Assembly: GCA_050291585.1 (NCBI GenBank)
Contig: JBNKKA010000144.1
Location: forward strand, 1-11,109
Source of the DNA: JASJCL01 sp050291585
GTDB taxonomy: Bacteria > Desulfobacterota > Desulfobacteria > Desulfobacterales > Desulfosarcinaceae
Direction: 5' to 3'
Length of the DNA stretch: 11,109 bases
Part shown: positions 1-6,820 of the stretch, in pieces
Position numbering within the stretch: the first letter of the stretch is position 1
How the letters are laid out: each line of letters begins with the position of its first letter
Notes under the pieces: model-generated
The model's input: only the letters and a program-made list of their open reading frames with translations
Databases searched by the model: none
What the model was told of the DNA's origin: nothing
Position numbers and translations under genes: made by a program

Positions 1-1671
1 GTTGAGTTTGCCGACGCCACTAAAATCGTTAAAATCCTCGGCTCGGTCTTCAAATCGACCGGTCCGAGAACCAAGGGTGCCAGCGCCAATACGATCTCCT
101 TCATGGCCGACGAGCGCACCAACAGCATCATCATGCTCTCCAGCGAAGGGGAAAGCGAGCGCGTCAAGAGCCTGGTGACCCTCCTGGACAAGGAGACCCC
201 GCGCGGCAAGGGCAACATCCACGTCTACTACCTGGAGAACGCCTCCGCCGAGGACATCGCCGGGGTCCTCCAGGATATCCCCGCCAAGGGCTCCACCAAA
301 TCCACCGAAGGCAAGAAAACCGCTCCGGTGCTCTCCCAGAACGTGCGCATCACCGCCGACAAGGCCACCAACAGCCTGATCATCACCGCCGACAAGGAAG
401 ACTACGAGGTGATCCAGGACATCATCCGTAAGATCGACATTCCCCGGGCCATGGTCTACATCGAAGCGCTGATCATGGAGGTCAACGTCAACAAGGACTT
501 CCGCCTAGGAACCGAGTGGCAGGCGGGTGACGAGACTGCTTATGAAAATCGAAGAGGTTACTACGGAGGCGGTTTTACTGGATCAGGGCTGACCCCGACG
601 CCTGCGGAACTGGCTACTGGTGCAGGAGTAGCGGCGGTAGGAAATGGTTTCTCATTAGGCGTGTTTGGAGAAGCTTTGAATATTTCTGGGATCCCTTTCC
701 CTTCCATCTCGGCGGTGATCAATGCCTATAAAAATGACAGCGATGTCCAGATCCTCTCCACCCCCCAGATCCTCACCACGGACAACGAGGAAGCCAAGAT
801 CACGGTGGGCAAGAACGTGCCCTTCCAGACCAAGTCAACCACCACGGACAACGATACCTTCAACAGCTTCGAATATCGCGACGTGGGCAAGACCCTCATG
901 ATCACCCCCCACATCAGCAAGGACCGCATGGTGCGCCTGGGTATCAACCTAGAGATCACCGACCTCGAGAACGCGGCCAGCGTCACGGTCACCCCCACCA
1001 CCCTCAAGCGCACCGTGGAGACCACCGTAATTGTCAAGGATCAGGGAACGGTTGTCTTAGGCGGCCTCATCGACGAGAGCCTCGACACCAGCGACCTGCG
1101 GGTGCCCTGCCTGGGGGACATCCCCCTCCTCGGCTGGGCCTTCCGTACAAATAGCCAGAACCGTGAGAAAACCAACCTCTACATCTTCCTGACCCCCAAG
1201 GTGATCAAGAACCCGGTAGAGGCCACGGCGGTGTACAAGGATAAGCGCACTCAGATAGAAACAGCGCGCGAGGGGACGGTGAAGCTCTACGAGGAAAAAG
1301 ACAAGCGCAAAACGGTGGAGGTGCCGGCGCCCAGTCCGGCGCCCCAGGATGAGGTCGAGCCCAGGTCGGCCGTCCCCGAGGCCTCCCAGTCCCCCCTGGC
1401 CAATGCAGACGCCGATATGGCGGGCAAGCCCTACCTTCTGGAAGTGGCCGTCTTCGATACCAAAGCACCGGCGGACACCCTCATGGCTCAGCTCCAGACC
1501 AAGGGCTATCCGGCCTTTCTGCAGGAGACCGGTGAAGAGACGGACGCAACCAGCCGCTACCGCGTGCGCCTGGGGGCCTTCGAAACCCTGGGCGAGGCCC
1601 AGCTTTACCAGGAACTTTTGGATGACGAAGGGATCAAAGGGGATATCATCACCCGTCCGGCCATCCAGTAG
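1..1671 (+). CDS. gspD: Type II secretion secretin GspD with C-terminal SPOR domain, 5'-partial
   Basis: The frame is open from base 1, so the gene begins outside the window; 556 residues are visible. GspD forms the outer-membrane channel of the type II secretion system. Residues about 1-70 and 73-155 look like secretin N-domains (the second holds ITADKATNSLIITA). The secretin core follows, with TPQILTTDNEEAKITVGKNV and the signature VPCLGDIPLLGWAFR from residue 368. After FLTPKVI comes a charged, then Pro/Ala-rich linker (about 437-475). Residues 476-556 form a SPOR-like repeat: LLEVAVFD, then YRVRLGAFETLGEAQLY. SPOR domains bind glycan strands lacking stem peptides, so this secretin may be anchored to or targeted by septal peptidoglycan (inference). 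Codons at 541-690 are unusually A/T-ending compared with the flanks. gspE starts 67 bp downstream. The secretin call is firm; the SPOR call is likely. Confidence 0.95.
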   Translation, partial: VEFADATKIVKILGSVFKSTGPRTKGASANTISFMADERTNSIIMLSSEGESERVKSLVTLLDKETPRGKGNIHVYYLENASAEDIAGVLQDIPAKGSTKSTEGKKTAPVLSQNVRITADKATNSLIITADKEDYEVIQDIIRKIDIPRAMVYIEALIMEVNVNKDFRLGTEWQAGDETAYENRRGYYGGGFTGSGLTPTPAELATGAGVAAVGNGFSLGVFGEALNISGIPFPSISAVINAYKNDSDVQILSTPQILTTDNEEAKITVGKNVPFQTKSTTTDNDTFNSFEYRDVGKTLMITPHISKDRMVRLGINLEITDLENAASVTVTPTTLKRTVETTVIVKDQGTVVLGGLIDESLDTSDLRVPCLGDIPLLGWAFRTNSQNREKTNLYIFLTPKVIKNPVEATAVYKDKRTQIETAREGTVKLYEEKDKRKTVEVPAPSPAPQDEVEPRSAVPEASQSPLANADADMAGKPYLLEVAVFDTKAPADTLMAQLQTKGYPAFLQETGEETDATSRYRVRLGAFETLGEAQLYQELLDDEGIKGDIITRPAIQ

Positions 1672-1738
1672 ACGGATAAATACAGCATACCCTGCCCGAT
1701 GAAATGGGGCGCGAACCATAAGGCGTAGAGCCACCACG

Positions 1739-3496
1739 ATGAAAAAAGATTTCGGCACCATTCTGCAACAAAAATTCGGCCTGCGCGCCGAAGAACTCCA
1801 GGACGCCCGCAAGGTCAAACGCGAAAAGGGTGGCAGCCTAGGGGATATCCTCATCCAGCGCGAGCTGATCTCCGAAACCGACCTGCTCAACGCCTTCAGC
1901 CTGCTCTACGACATCCCCTTCTGGCCGGAGCTGCCCATGGAGAGTATGGGCAGCGAGCTGGTGGAGAAGGTGCCCATCCAGTTCCTCAAGAAAAACACCA
2001 TGGTCCCCCTGGCCGTGCGCGGCGGCCTGGGCGAAAGCCGCCTCGATGAGGGGGAGTTGGAAAGCCATTTCAAAACATCCCTGCTCAGCCCCCCCCTGCA
2101 CATCATCGCCGTCCACGACCCGACCATTTTTCAACCCCTGGACGACCTGGTGCGTATGCTCGACCTGGATGACCACACGCTTGTACTCTCCACCCGCAGC
2201 GCCATCAACGCCGCCATCAACATCTTTTTCGACGCCAGTCGCGATTCCGCCGAACAGCTAGTCCAGGACATGGAGGAGGACACCAGCGACATCATCAGCG
2301 AGATCGAAGACACCGCCGATCTCCTCGAGGACACCAGCGACGCGCCCATCATCAAGCTGGTCAACCACATCATCAGCCAGTCCACCAAGGCGCGCGCCAG
2401 CGATATCCACATCGAGCCCTACCAGGACAGCTTTAAAGTGCGCTACCGGGTGGACGGCATCCTCTACGATCTCCTCAGCCCTCCCAAGTGGATCCAACCG
2501 GCCCTGACCTCGCGCATCAAGGTCATGGCCAAGCTCAACATCGCCGAAAAGCGCCTGCCCCAGGACGGTCGCTTCGAGGTCAAGGTGGGCAGCCAGGTGG
2601 TGGATGTGCGTGTCTCCACCCTGCCGACCCAGTTCGGCGAACGCGTGGTGCTGCGTCTGCTCAACAAGAGCGGATCGATTTTGGAGATGTCCGAGCTGGG
2701 GCTCAGCGGTGAGCGTCTGGCCCAGATGCGAACCCTGGTCACCGCCCCCAACGGTATCATTCTTGTCACCGGCCCCACGGGCAGCGGCAAAACCACCAGC
2801 CTCTATGCCACCTTAAACTCCATCAACACCCCCGACATCAACATCATCACTATCGAAGATCCAGTGGAGTATCAGCTCCAAGGCATCAGCCAGATCCAGG
2901 TCAACGCCAAGATCGAACTGACCTTTGCCCGCGGGCTGCGCTCCATAGTGCGCCAGGACCCGGATGTGATTCTAATTGGGGAGATCCGTGACCGTGAAAC
3001 GGCCGAAACCGCCGTTCAATCGGCCCTCACCGGCCACCTGGTCTTCTCCACCCTGCACACCAACGACTCGGCCAGCGCCATCACCCGCTTGGTGGACATC
3101 GGGGTGGAGCCCTTTTTGATCTCCTCCGCAGTTCTGGCCGTCATCGCCCAACGATTGGTGCGTGTCCTGTGCGAACATTGCAAGATCCCCGAGGAGAACA
3201 AAGAGGCGATCAGCGCCCTGGGCGTCGATGCCGAAACGGCCGCCGCCCACACCATTTACAAAGCTGTCGGCTGCGAACAATGCTTTCAGACCGGCTATCG
3301 TGGGCGCATCGCCATCTTCGAGATCATGACCATGAGCCCCACCCTCAAAAGTCTCATTCAGAAGACCTACGACAGCTTCCAGATCAAGGATCAGTCTGTT
3401 AAAGAAGGCATGGTCACCCTTCGCAGCGATGGCGTGGATAAGGTCCTCAAGGGTGTCACCACCATCGAGGAGGTGATCCGTGTCACCCAGATTTAA
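1739..3496 (+). CDS. gspE: Type II secretion system ATPase GspE
   Basis: This 585-residue cytoplasmic ATPase powers pseudopilus assembly in type II secretion. Residues about 1-65 match the T2SSE N-terminal (MshEN-type) domain. An acidic linker follows, with repeated EDTSD near residues 185-205. The motor core has Walker A GPTGSGKT at 345-352, an Asp box with E373-D374, Walker B DVILIGEIRD at 409-418, and a His box from H433 to H440. Two CxxC pairs (C478/C481 and C512/C515) form the zinc-binding module typical of GspE and absent from PilT. The length is normal for the family. The start has only a weak Shine-Dalgarno, with GAG about 8 nt upstream. It lies 67 bp after gspD and its last 17 bases overlap the next gene. 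The expected gspF does not follow, so the secretion cluster either ends here or continues upstream. A type IV pilus PilB is the alternative, made unlikely by the GspD neighbour. Confidence 0.95.
   Translation: MKKDFGTILQQKFGLRAEELQDARKVKREKGGSLGDILIQRELISETDLLNAFSLLYDIPFWPELPMESMGSELVEKVPIQFLKKNTMVPLAVRGGLGESRLDEGELESHFKTSLLSPPLHIIAVHDPTIFQPLDDLVRMLDLDDHTLVLSTRSAINAAINIFFDASRDSAEQLVQDMEEDTSDIISEIEDTADLLEDTSDAPIIKLVNHIISQSTKARASDIHIEPYQDSFKVRYRVDGILYDLLSPPKWIQPALTSRIKVMAKLNIAEKRLPQDGRFEVKVGSQVVDVRVSTLPTQFGERVVLRLLNKSGSILEMSELGLSGERLAQMRTLVTAPNGIILVTGPTGSGKTTSLYATLNSINTPDINIITIEDPVEYQLQGISQIQVNAKIELTFARGLRSIVRQDPDVILIGEIRDRETAETAVQSALTGHLVFSTLHTNDSASAITRLVDIGVEPFLISSAVLAVIAQRLVRVLCEHCKIPEENKEAISALGVDAETAAAHTIYKAVGCEQCFQTGYRGRIAIFEIMTMSPTLKSLIQKTYDSFQIKDQSVKEGMVTLRSDGVDKVLKGVTTIEEVIRVTQI
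3467..3473 (+). promoter_or_regulatory. Shine-Dalgarno GAGGAGG inside gspE, for the YidD-like gene
   Basis: A strong GAGGAGG lies within the last codons of gspE, 6 nt before a GTG at 3480. It supports GTG-3480 as the true start of the next gene and suggests translational coupling with gspE. Confidence 0.75.
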
Positions 3497-3913
3497 CCGC
3501 CCGGCCGAGGGTGTCCTCGTCCTGCTGGCGGCCCTCATCCTTGGCTTTCTCCCCGCAGGGGCCCATGCCCAGGCGGCGGCGCAGGATGGTCCAAGGTCGG
3601 CAAACGATGCCGCCGAGGCGCCCCCATTGGCCCATCAGATTGGTTTTTCAGGCAGGTCCTCTCAAGAGCCGACGGCGATCGCTGCCCCATGTACCCTTCC
3701 TGCTCCGCCTATGCGCTCAGCAGCCTACGTAAGCACGGCGCCCTCATGGGCTGGGTCATGGCCTGTGACCGGCTGTTACGCTGCGGGCACGACGAAGTCC
3801 GCCTGGCCCCGACGGTGCGCGTAGGCCAGCGCCGCCTGGCCTACGATCCGGTCTCCGGCAACGATTTCTGGTGGTGGCAGCCCCCGGAAGCAGTGCCGAC
3901 AATAGCGCCCTGA
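3480..3913 (+). CDS. YidD-family (DUF37) protein with signal peptide; apparent -1 frameshift
   Basis: No single frame covers this gene. Starting at GTG-3480 behind a strong ribosome site, the first frame gives a signal-peptide-like start (VLVLLAALILGFLPAGAHAQ) and runs to PLAHQIGF. Shifting back one base at the T5 tract (3644-3648) then gives FRQVLSRADGDRCPMYPSCSAYA and a YidD-like remainder to the TGA at 3911. The joined product would be 144 residues, with C69, C75, C96 and C102. The CxxxPSCSxY motif and the later RLLRC are hallmarks of YidD, a small membrane-associated protein that helps YidC-dependent insertion. Ordinary YidD has no cleavable signal peptide; this one seems to, so it may act in the periplasm (inference). 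The gene overlaps gspE by 17 bp. The break may be a sequencing error, a real mutation or programmed slippage. Family call good; functional state uncertain. Confidence 0.78.
3644..3648 (+). other. T5 tract at the frameshift point of the YidD-like gene
   Basis: Reading GGT TTT TCA keeps the upstream frame, whereas GGT TTT followed by TTC AGG enters the YidD frame. One extra T (T6 instead of T5) would restore a single continuous 144-residue reading frame. Homopolymer length error or a one-base deletion explains this most simply. Ribosomal or polymerase slippage on the run is possible but unsupported by any visible stimulatory structure. Confidence 0.65.
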
Positions 3914-3926
3914 AAGTCGGGTCTCC

Positions 3927-4883
3927 ATGAACAACCACACCCTGGTAGACAATAGTCAGAAACCGGTTGGGTTCCTCTACGCCTTGGCCATCTGCATTTT
4001 TCTTATTTTCTACTCACAGTATACCCATGCGGCGGAGGTAGTGATCACGGCCGATGACCAGTTCAGCTATGCCCACAACTGCCTCACGACCCAGGCCTAC
4101 GAATGCGCCATCGCCGAATTCCGACGGTTTTCCCACTTCTTCCCCCATGATGCCCGGGTGCCCGAGGCCCTCCTGCAGATGGGGCGCGCCCAGCTTTTGG
4201 CCAACCAGCCGGCCCGGGCGGTGGAGAGCTTCGAAGCCCTCATCCGCCGCTTTGAACAGCATCCCCTAATCGTCCAGGCGGCTTTCCTCAAGGCCGAGGC
4301 CTGGGAGCGCCAACAGGCCCATCTTCAAGCGGTCCTGACCCTCAACAACCTCATCCAGAGCACCCCCGACAAAGCGGTGCGGGACCGTGCCCGCTTCCGC
4401 ATCGCCTGGATCCATGTAGATCGGGGGGATTGGCCGGCGGCCAGAAGCGCCCTCAACGCAATCTCTCCCGCCCACCAGGAGCAGTATCGGACCAGCGCCC
4501 TGCTGGCCGACCTGGATAGCGCGACCAATATCCCCACTAAATCCCCGACCCTGGCCGGCAGCCTATCTGTCCTCCCCGGCCTGGGCCAGCTCTACTGCGA
4601 GCGCTACGAAGACGCCATCATCGCCTTTCTGCTCAATGGTGGGCTTATCTGGGCCTCGGTGGAGGCCTTCAATCACGATCTCTACGCCCTGGGGGGTGTC
4701 ATCGGCTTTGTGGAGCTGGGATTCTACGCCGGCAACATCTACGGCGCCGTGGGAGACGCCCACAAGTACAACAGCCGTGCGACGCGGACTTTCAGCAACG
4801 GACTGACCCGTAAGTGGCGGGTGGGCATGTTGCCCGCGCCCCAAAAGGATGGTATAGGCCTCCTGCTGCAGTTCGACTACTGA
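3927..4883 (+). CDS. Exported TPR protein with two C-terminal hydrophobic segments
   Basis: This 318-residue protein has no recognised gene name. Residues about 14-36 form a hydrophobic signal or anchor (GFLYALAICIFLIFYSQYTHA), suggesting export. Residues about 40-190 are helical TPR/TolA-binding-like repeats, visible in YAHNCLTTQAYECAIAEFRR, EALLQMGRAQLLANQPARAV and ARFRIAWIHVDRGDWPAARS. Then LPGLGQLY (P217-Y223) precedes two glycine-rich hydrophobic stretches, about 229-248 and 252-275. A PGLGQxY turn before membrane segments recurs in several uncharacterised bacterial envelope proteins. TPRs normally mediate protein contacts. The gene starts 13 bp after the YidD-like stop, so the two probably form a functional pair, perhaps in handling envelope proteins (inference). 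The Shine-Dalgarno is weak and ATG-3927 is the only well-placed start. TPR and export calls are good; function unknown. Confidence 0.8.
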   Translation: MNNHTLVDNSQKPVGFLYALAICIFLIFYSQYTHAAEVVITADDQFSYAHNCLTTQAYECAIAEFRRFSHFFPHDARVPEALLQMGRAQLLANQPARAVESFEALIRRFEQHPLIVQAAFLKAEAWERQQAHLQAVLTLNNLIQSTPDKAVRDRARFRIAWIHVDRGDWPAARSALNAISPAHQEQYRTSALLADLDSATNIPTKSPTLAGSLSVLPGLGQLYCERYEDAIIAFLLNGGLIWASVEAFNHDLYALGGVIGFVELGFYAGNIYGAVGDAHKYNSRATRTFSNGLTRKWRVGMLPAPQKDGIGLLLQFDY

Positions 4884-4885
4884 GA

Positions 4886-4904
4886 CGGGAGGGTCGCGCT
4901 CCCG
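4886..4904 (+). other. GC-rich stem-loop after the TPR gene
   Basis: CGGGAG (4886-4891) pairs perfectly with CTCCCG (4899-4904) around a 7-nt loop, three bases after the TPR stop. There is no T-run after it, so it does not look like an intrinsic terminator. It could stabilise the upstream mRNA end or be chance. Confidence 0.35.
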
Positions 4905-4970
4905 GCTCGCAGTGGCGCCTGCAAGATCGCATGGAGCGGTAAGTTTGATGGACAGGGGAGATAGCTAGGG

Positions 4971-5939
4971 ATGGCCGTTGTATCGAATATTGTTAAATGG
5001 CTCATCCTTGCCGGCCTCTTCGTGCTGGTGGTAGGCGTCAGCGCCTATCTGACGCTAACGGCCATCATCGATAGCGAAGCGGTCGTCGTCATTCCCGATC
5101 TGCGCGGCAAACATGTGGTTTACGCCCTGGAAAAGCTCACCGATCTGGGGCTCAACACCAAGGTCAAAGGGTCCTCCTACGACCGCGACATCCCCAAGCA
5201 TCACGTCATCCTCCAAAGCCCCGAACCCGGCGCCGAGATCAAGAGCGGCCGGGACGTTAATCTTTCCCTCTCACGGGGGCCCGACAGTGTCCAACTGCCC
5301 AATGTGACTGGCCTGTCCCTCCAACAGGCAGGCGTGATCGTGGAGAGCAACGACCTGGTGGTGGGCAAGCTCACCTACAGCCACCACCCCCGCATCCCCA
5401 GCCAACACCTGATCGCCCAGTACCCCCCGGCGGGCGTCCAGACGCCTACCCAACAGGCGGTGGATCTGCTGGTCAGTCTGGGGCCACGCCCCGAGGGTAT
5501 CATGGTACCTGATCTGGCAGGCCTGGACCTGGATGAGGCCATCCGCCTGTTGGATCGCCACAGGTTGACGGTAGCCCAGGTGGACACCCGATATCAGCCC
5601 GGTCGACGGCCCAACCTGGTGATCGCCCAAACCCCTTTGCCAGGTCAGCACCTGACGACCGGCGATGCCGTTTCGGTGGTCCTCAATCGCCCTCCTCCGA
5701 CCATGGGCAAACCCACCCAATCCGACGGCGACCTGCATCTGTTCCGCTATCGCAGCCCCAAGGGGTTTCTCAAACACCAGTTGCGCGTCAGGCTCAGCCA
5801 GGGGGACCTGGCCCGTGACCTCTTTGATGAGCTGGTACCCCCTGGCAGGGAGATCTGGCTCCTGGTGGCCGGTAAACGGCCGGCCTCCCTATTCGTCTAT
5901 CAAGACAACGAACTAGTGGAAACCCAGGTATTGGACTGA
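4971..5939 (+). CDS. Membrane-anchored triple-PASTA protein
   Basis: This 322-residue protein has one N-terminal transmembrane helix (about 9-33) and a periplasmic part with three PASTA repeats, about 39-105, 107-176 and 177-246. Each opens with a P-D/N-L/V-x-G motif (IPDLRG, LPNVTG, VPDLAG) and contains a Q-x-P-x-x-G turn (QSPEPG, QYPPAG, QTPLPG). PASTA repeats bind peptidoglycan fragments or beta-lactams in other proteins. There is no kinase or transpeptidase domain, so it is a stand-alone sensor or scaffold rather than a PknB or penicillin-binding protein. The last 70 or so residues (LHLFRYRSPKGFLKHQLRV to the end) form an extra domain I do not recognise. AGGGGAG lies 10 nt before the ATG. 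In deltaproteobacteria I recall stand-alone PASTA genes beside rpe, which fits the next gene. Domain call firm; role inferred. Confidence 0.9.
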   Translation: MAVVSNIVKWLILAGLFVLVVGVSAYLTLTAIIDSEAVVVIPDLRGKHVVYALEKLTDLGLNTKVKGSSYDRDIPKHHVILQSPEPGAEIKSGRDVNLSLSRGPDSVQLPNVTGLSLQQAGVIVESNDLVVGKLTYSHHPRIPSQHLIAQYPPAGVQTPTQQAVDLLVSLGPRPEGIMVPDLAGLDLDEAIRLLDRHRLTVAQVDTRYQPGRRPNLVIAQTPLPGQHLTTGDAVSVVLNRPPPTMGKPTQSDGDLHLFRYRSPKGFLKHQLRVRLSQGDLARDLFDELVPPGREIWLLVAGKRPASLFVYQDNELVETQVLD

Positions 5940-6010
5940 TCAGTGCACCGGTTGACCAATTTGCCAGTTAGCCAGTGCGCCGATACTGGCTTACCGGCAT
6001 ACTGGCTAAC
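5939..6010. repeat. 8-bp-periodic repeat array meeting in an inverted repeat
   Basis: Hexamers resembling RCCRRT recur in a strict 8-bp register: ATCAGT 5939, ACCGGT 5947, ACCAAT 5955, GCCAGT 5963, GCCAGT 5971, GCCGAT 5979. The register then shifts by two and the orientation flips: ACTGGC 5985, ACCGGC 5993, ACTGGC 6001. The outer copies form a perfect 10-bp inverted repeat (GTTAGCCAGT 5967-5976 and ACTGGCTAAC 6001-6010), followed by TTTCATATTTT. The transcript can therefore fold into a hairpin with a U-rich tail, which might terminate the PASTA transcript. It looks like a short intergenic repeat that expanded locally. No protein is encoded here. Confidence 0.75.
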
Positions 6011-6072
6011 TTTCATATTTTAGGAGCTGTACTTTCAGCGCCATGGATATTTGAGAAAGGAAACCCATCCCC

Positions 6073-6729
6073 ATGCCACACTACATCGCCCCCTCCATCC
6101 TCAGCGCCGATTTCGCCCGTCTGGGCGAGGAAATCAAGGCTGTCGACCAGGCCGGTGCCGACTGGATTCATGTGGACGTCATGGACGGCCACTTCGTGCC
6201 CAACATCACCTTCGGTCCGGCGGTGGTGGCCGCCATACGCCCCCACACCCAACTGACCATCGACGTGCACCTGATGATCAGCGACCCGGACGCCTACATC
6301 CCCGCCTTTGCCAAGGCAGGGGCCGACTATATCTGCGCCCACGTGGAGGCCAGCGTCCACCTGCACCGCACCGTTCAACTGATCAAAGAGAGCGGGGCCA
6401 AGGCGGGCGTCGTCCTCAACCCGGCCACACCCCTTGAAAATTTGAAATGGGTGCTGGGGGATCTGGACTATGTGCTTCTCATGAGTGTCAACCCCGGCTT
6501 CGGCGGGCAGAATTTCATTGAATCCAGCCTGGAGCGCATCCGCAAGGTCAAGGAGATGATCACAGCCTGCGGCAGCGAGGCCTTGCTTCAGGTGGACGGC
6601 GGTGTCAACCCGGCCACCATCGCCGATGTGGCCCGGGCGGGATGTGATGTCTTCGTGGCAGGGTCTGCGATTTTCGGAACGGAAGACTACGCGGCGACCA
6701 TTGCCGGCTTGCGCGAATGCCTGCCATAA
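6073..6729 (+). CDS. rpe: Ribulose-phosphate 3-epimerase
   Basis: Rpe interconverts D-ribulose 5-phosphate and D-xylulose 5-phosphate in the pentose phosphate and Calvin-type pathways, in the cytoplasm. The 218 residues are a complete TIM barrel of normal length. The N-terminal APSILSADFARL is characteristic. HVDVMDGHFVPNITFGP supplies metal ligands H33 and D35, DVHLMI supplies H66, and LLQVDGGVN supplies D175; D35 and D175 are the acid/base pair of the family. MSVNPGFGGQ and FVAGSAIFG are the usual phosphate-binding loops. The start has AAGG about 12 nt upstream. An ATG at 6043 in the same frame meets a stop at once, so 6073 is the start. The gap to the PASTA gene is 133 bp and contains the repeat array, so rpe may be separately expressed. 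The downstream gene converges on it. Confidence 0.97.
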   Translation: MPHYIAPSILSADFARLGEEIKAVDQAGADWIHVDVMDGHFVPNITFGPAVVAAIRPHTQLTIDVHLMISDPDAYIPAFAKAGADYICAHVEASVHLHRTVQLIKESGAKAGVVLNPATPLENLKWVLGDLDYVLLMSVNPGFGGQNFIESSLERIRKVKEMITACGSEALLQVDGGVNPATIADVARAGCDVFVAGSAIFGTEDYAATIAGLRECLP

Positions 6730-6820
6730 AAAATATTACTCAGGCATACGGACAATTCAGCAGACTGGCTTTGACGGTGGACACTAGCCGACCTGAGCAG
6801 ACGGATCTGAACACAAGGCG
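6730..6820 (-). terminator. Possible weak terminator between convergent rpe and prcB-like genes
   Basis: This 91-bp gap separates converging genes. CTCAGG at 6739-6744 is complementary to CCTGAG at 6792-6797. On the minus strand the second arm is followed by TAATATTTTTT, a T-run reaching back to the rpe stop. The loop would be 47 nt with little internal pairing, so this is a poor intrinsic terminator at best. Nothing else is visible here. Confidence 0.25.

Noticed and set aside
1057..1890. 277-codon minus-strand open frame across gspD and gspE
   Set aside because: It spans the end of one real gene and the start of another on the opposite strand and has no family features; long antisense frames are common in GC-rich DNA.
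2972..3538. 188-codon minus-strand open frame opposite the end of gspE
   Set aside because: Shadow of conserved GspE coding sequence; no start signal or motif.
4886..4904. Stem-loop after the TPR gene as an intrinsic terminator
   Set aside because: The 6-bp stem is perfect but no T-run follows, so it is kept only as a stem-loop.
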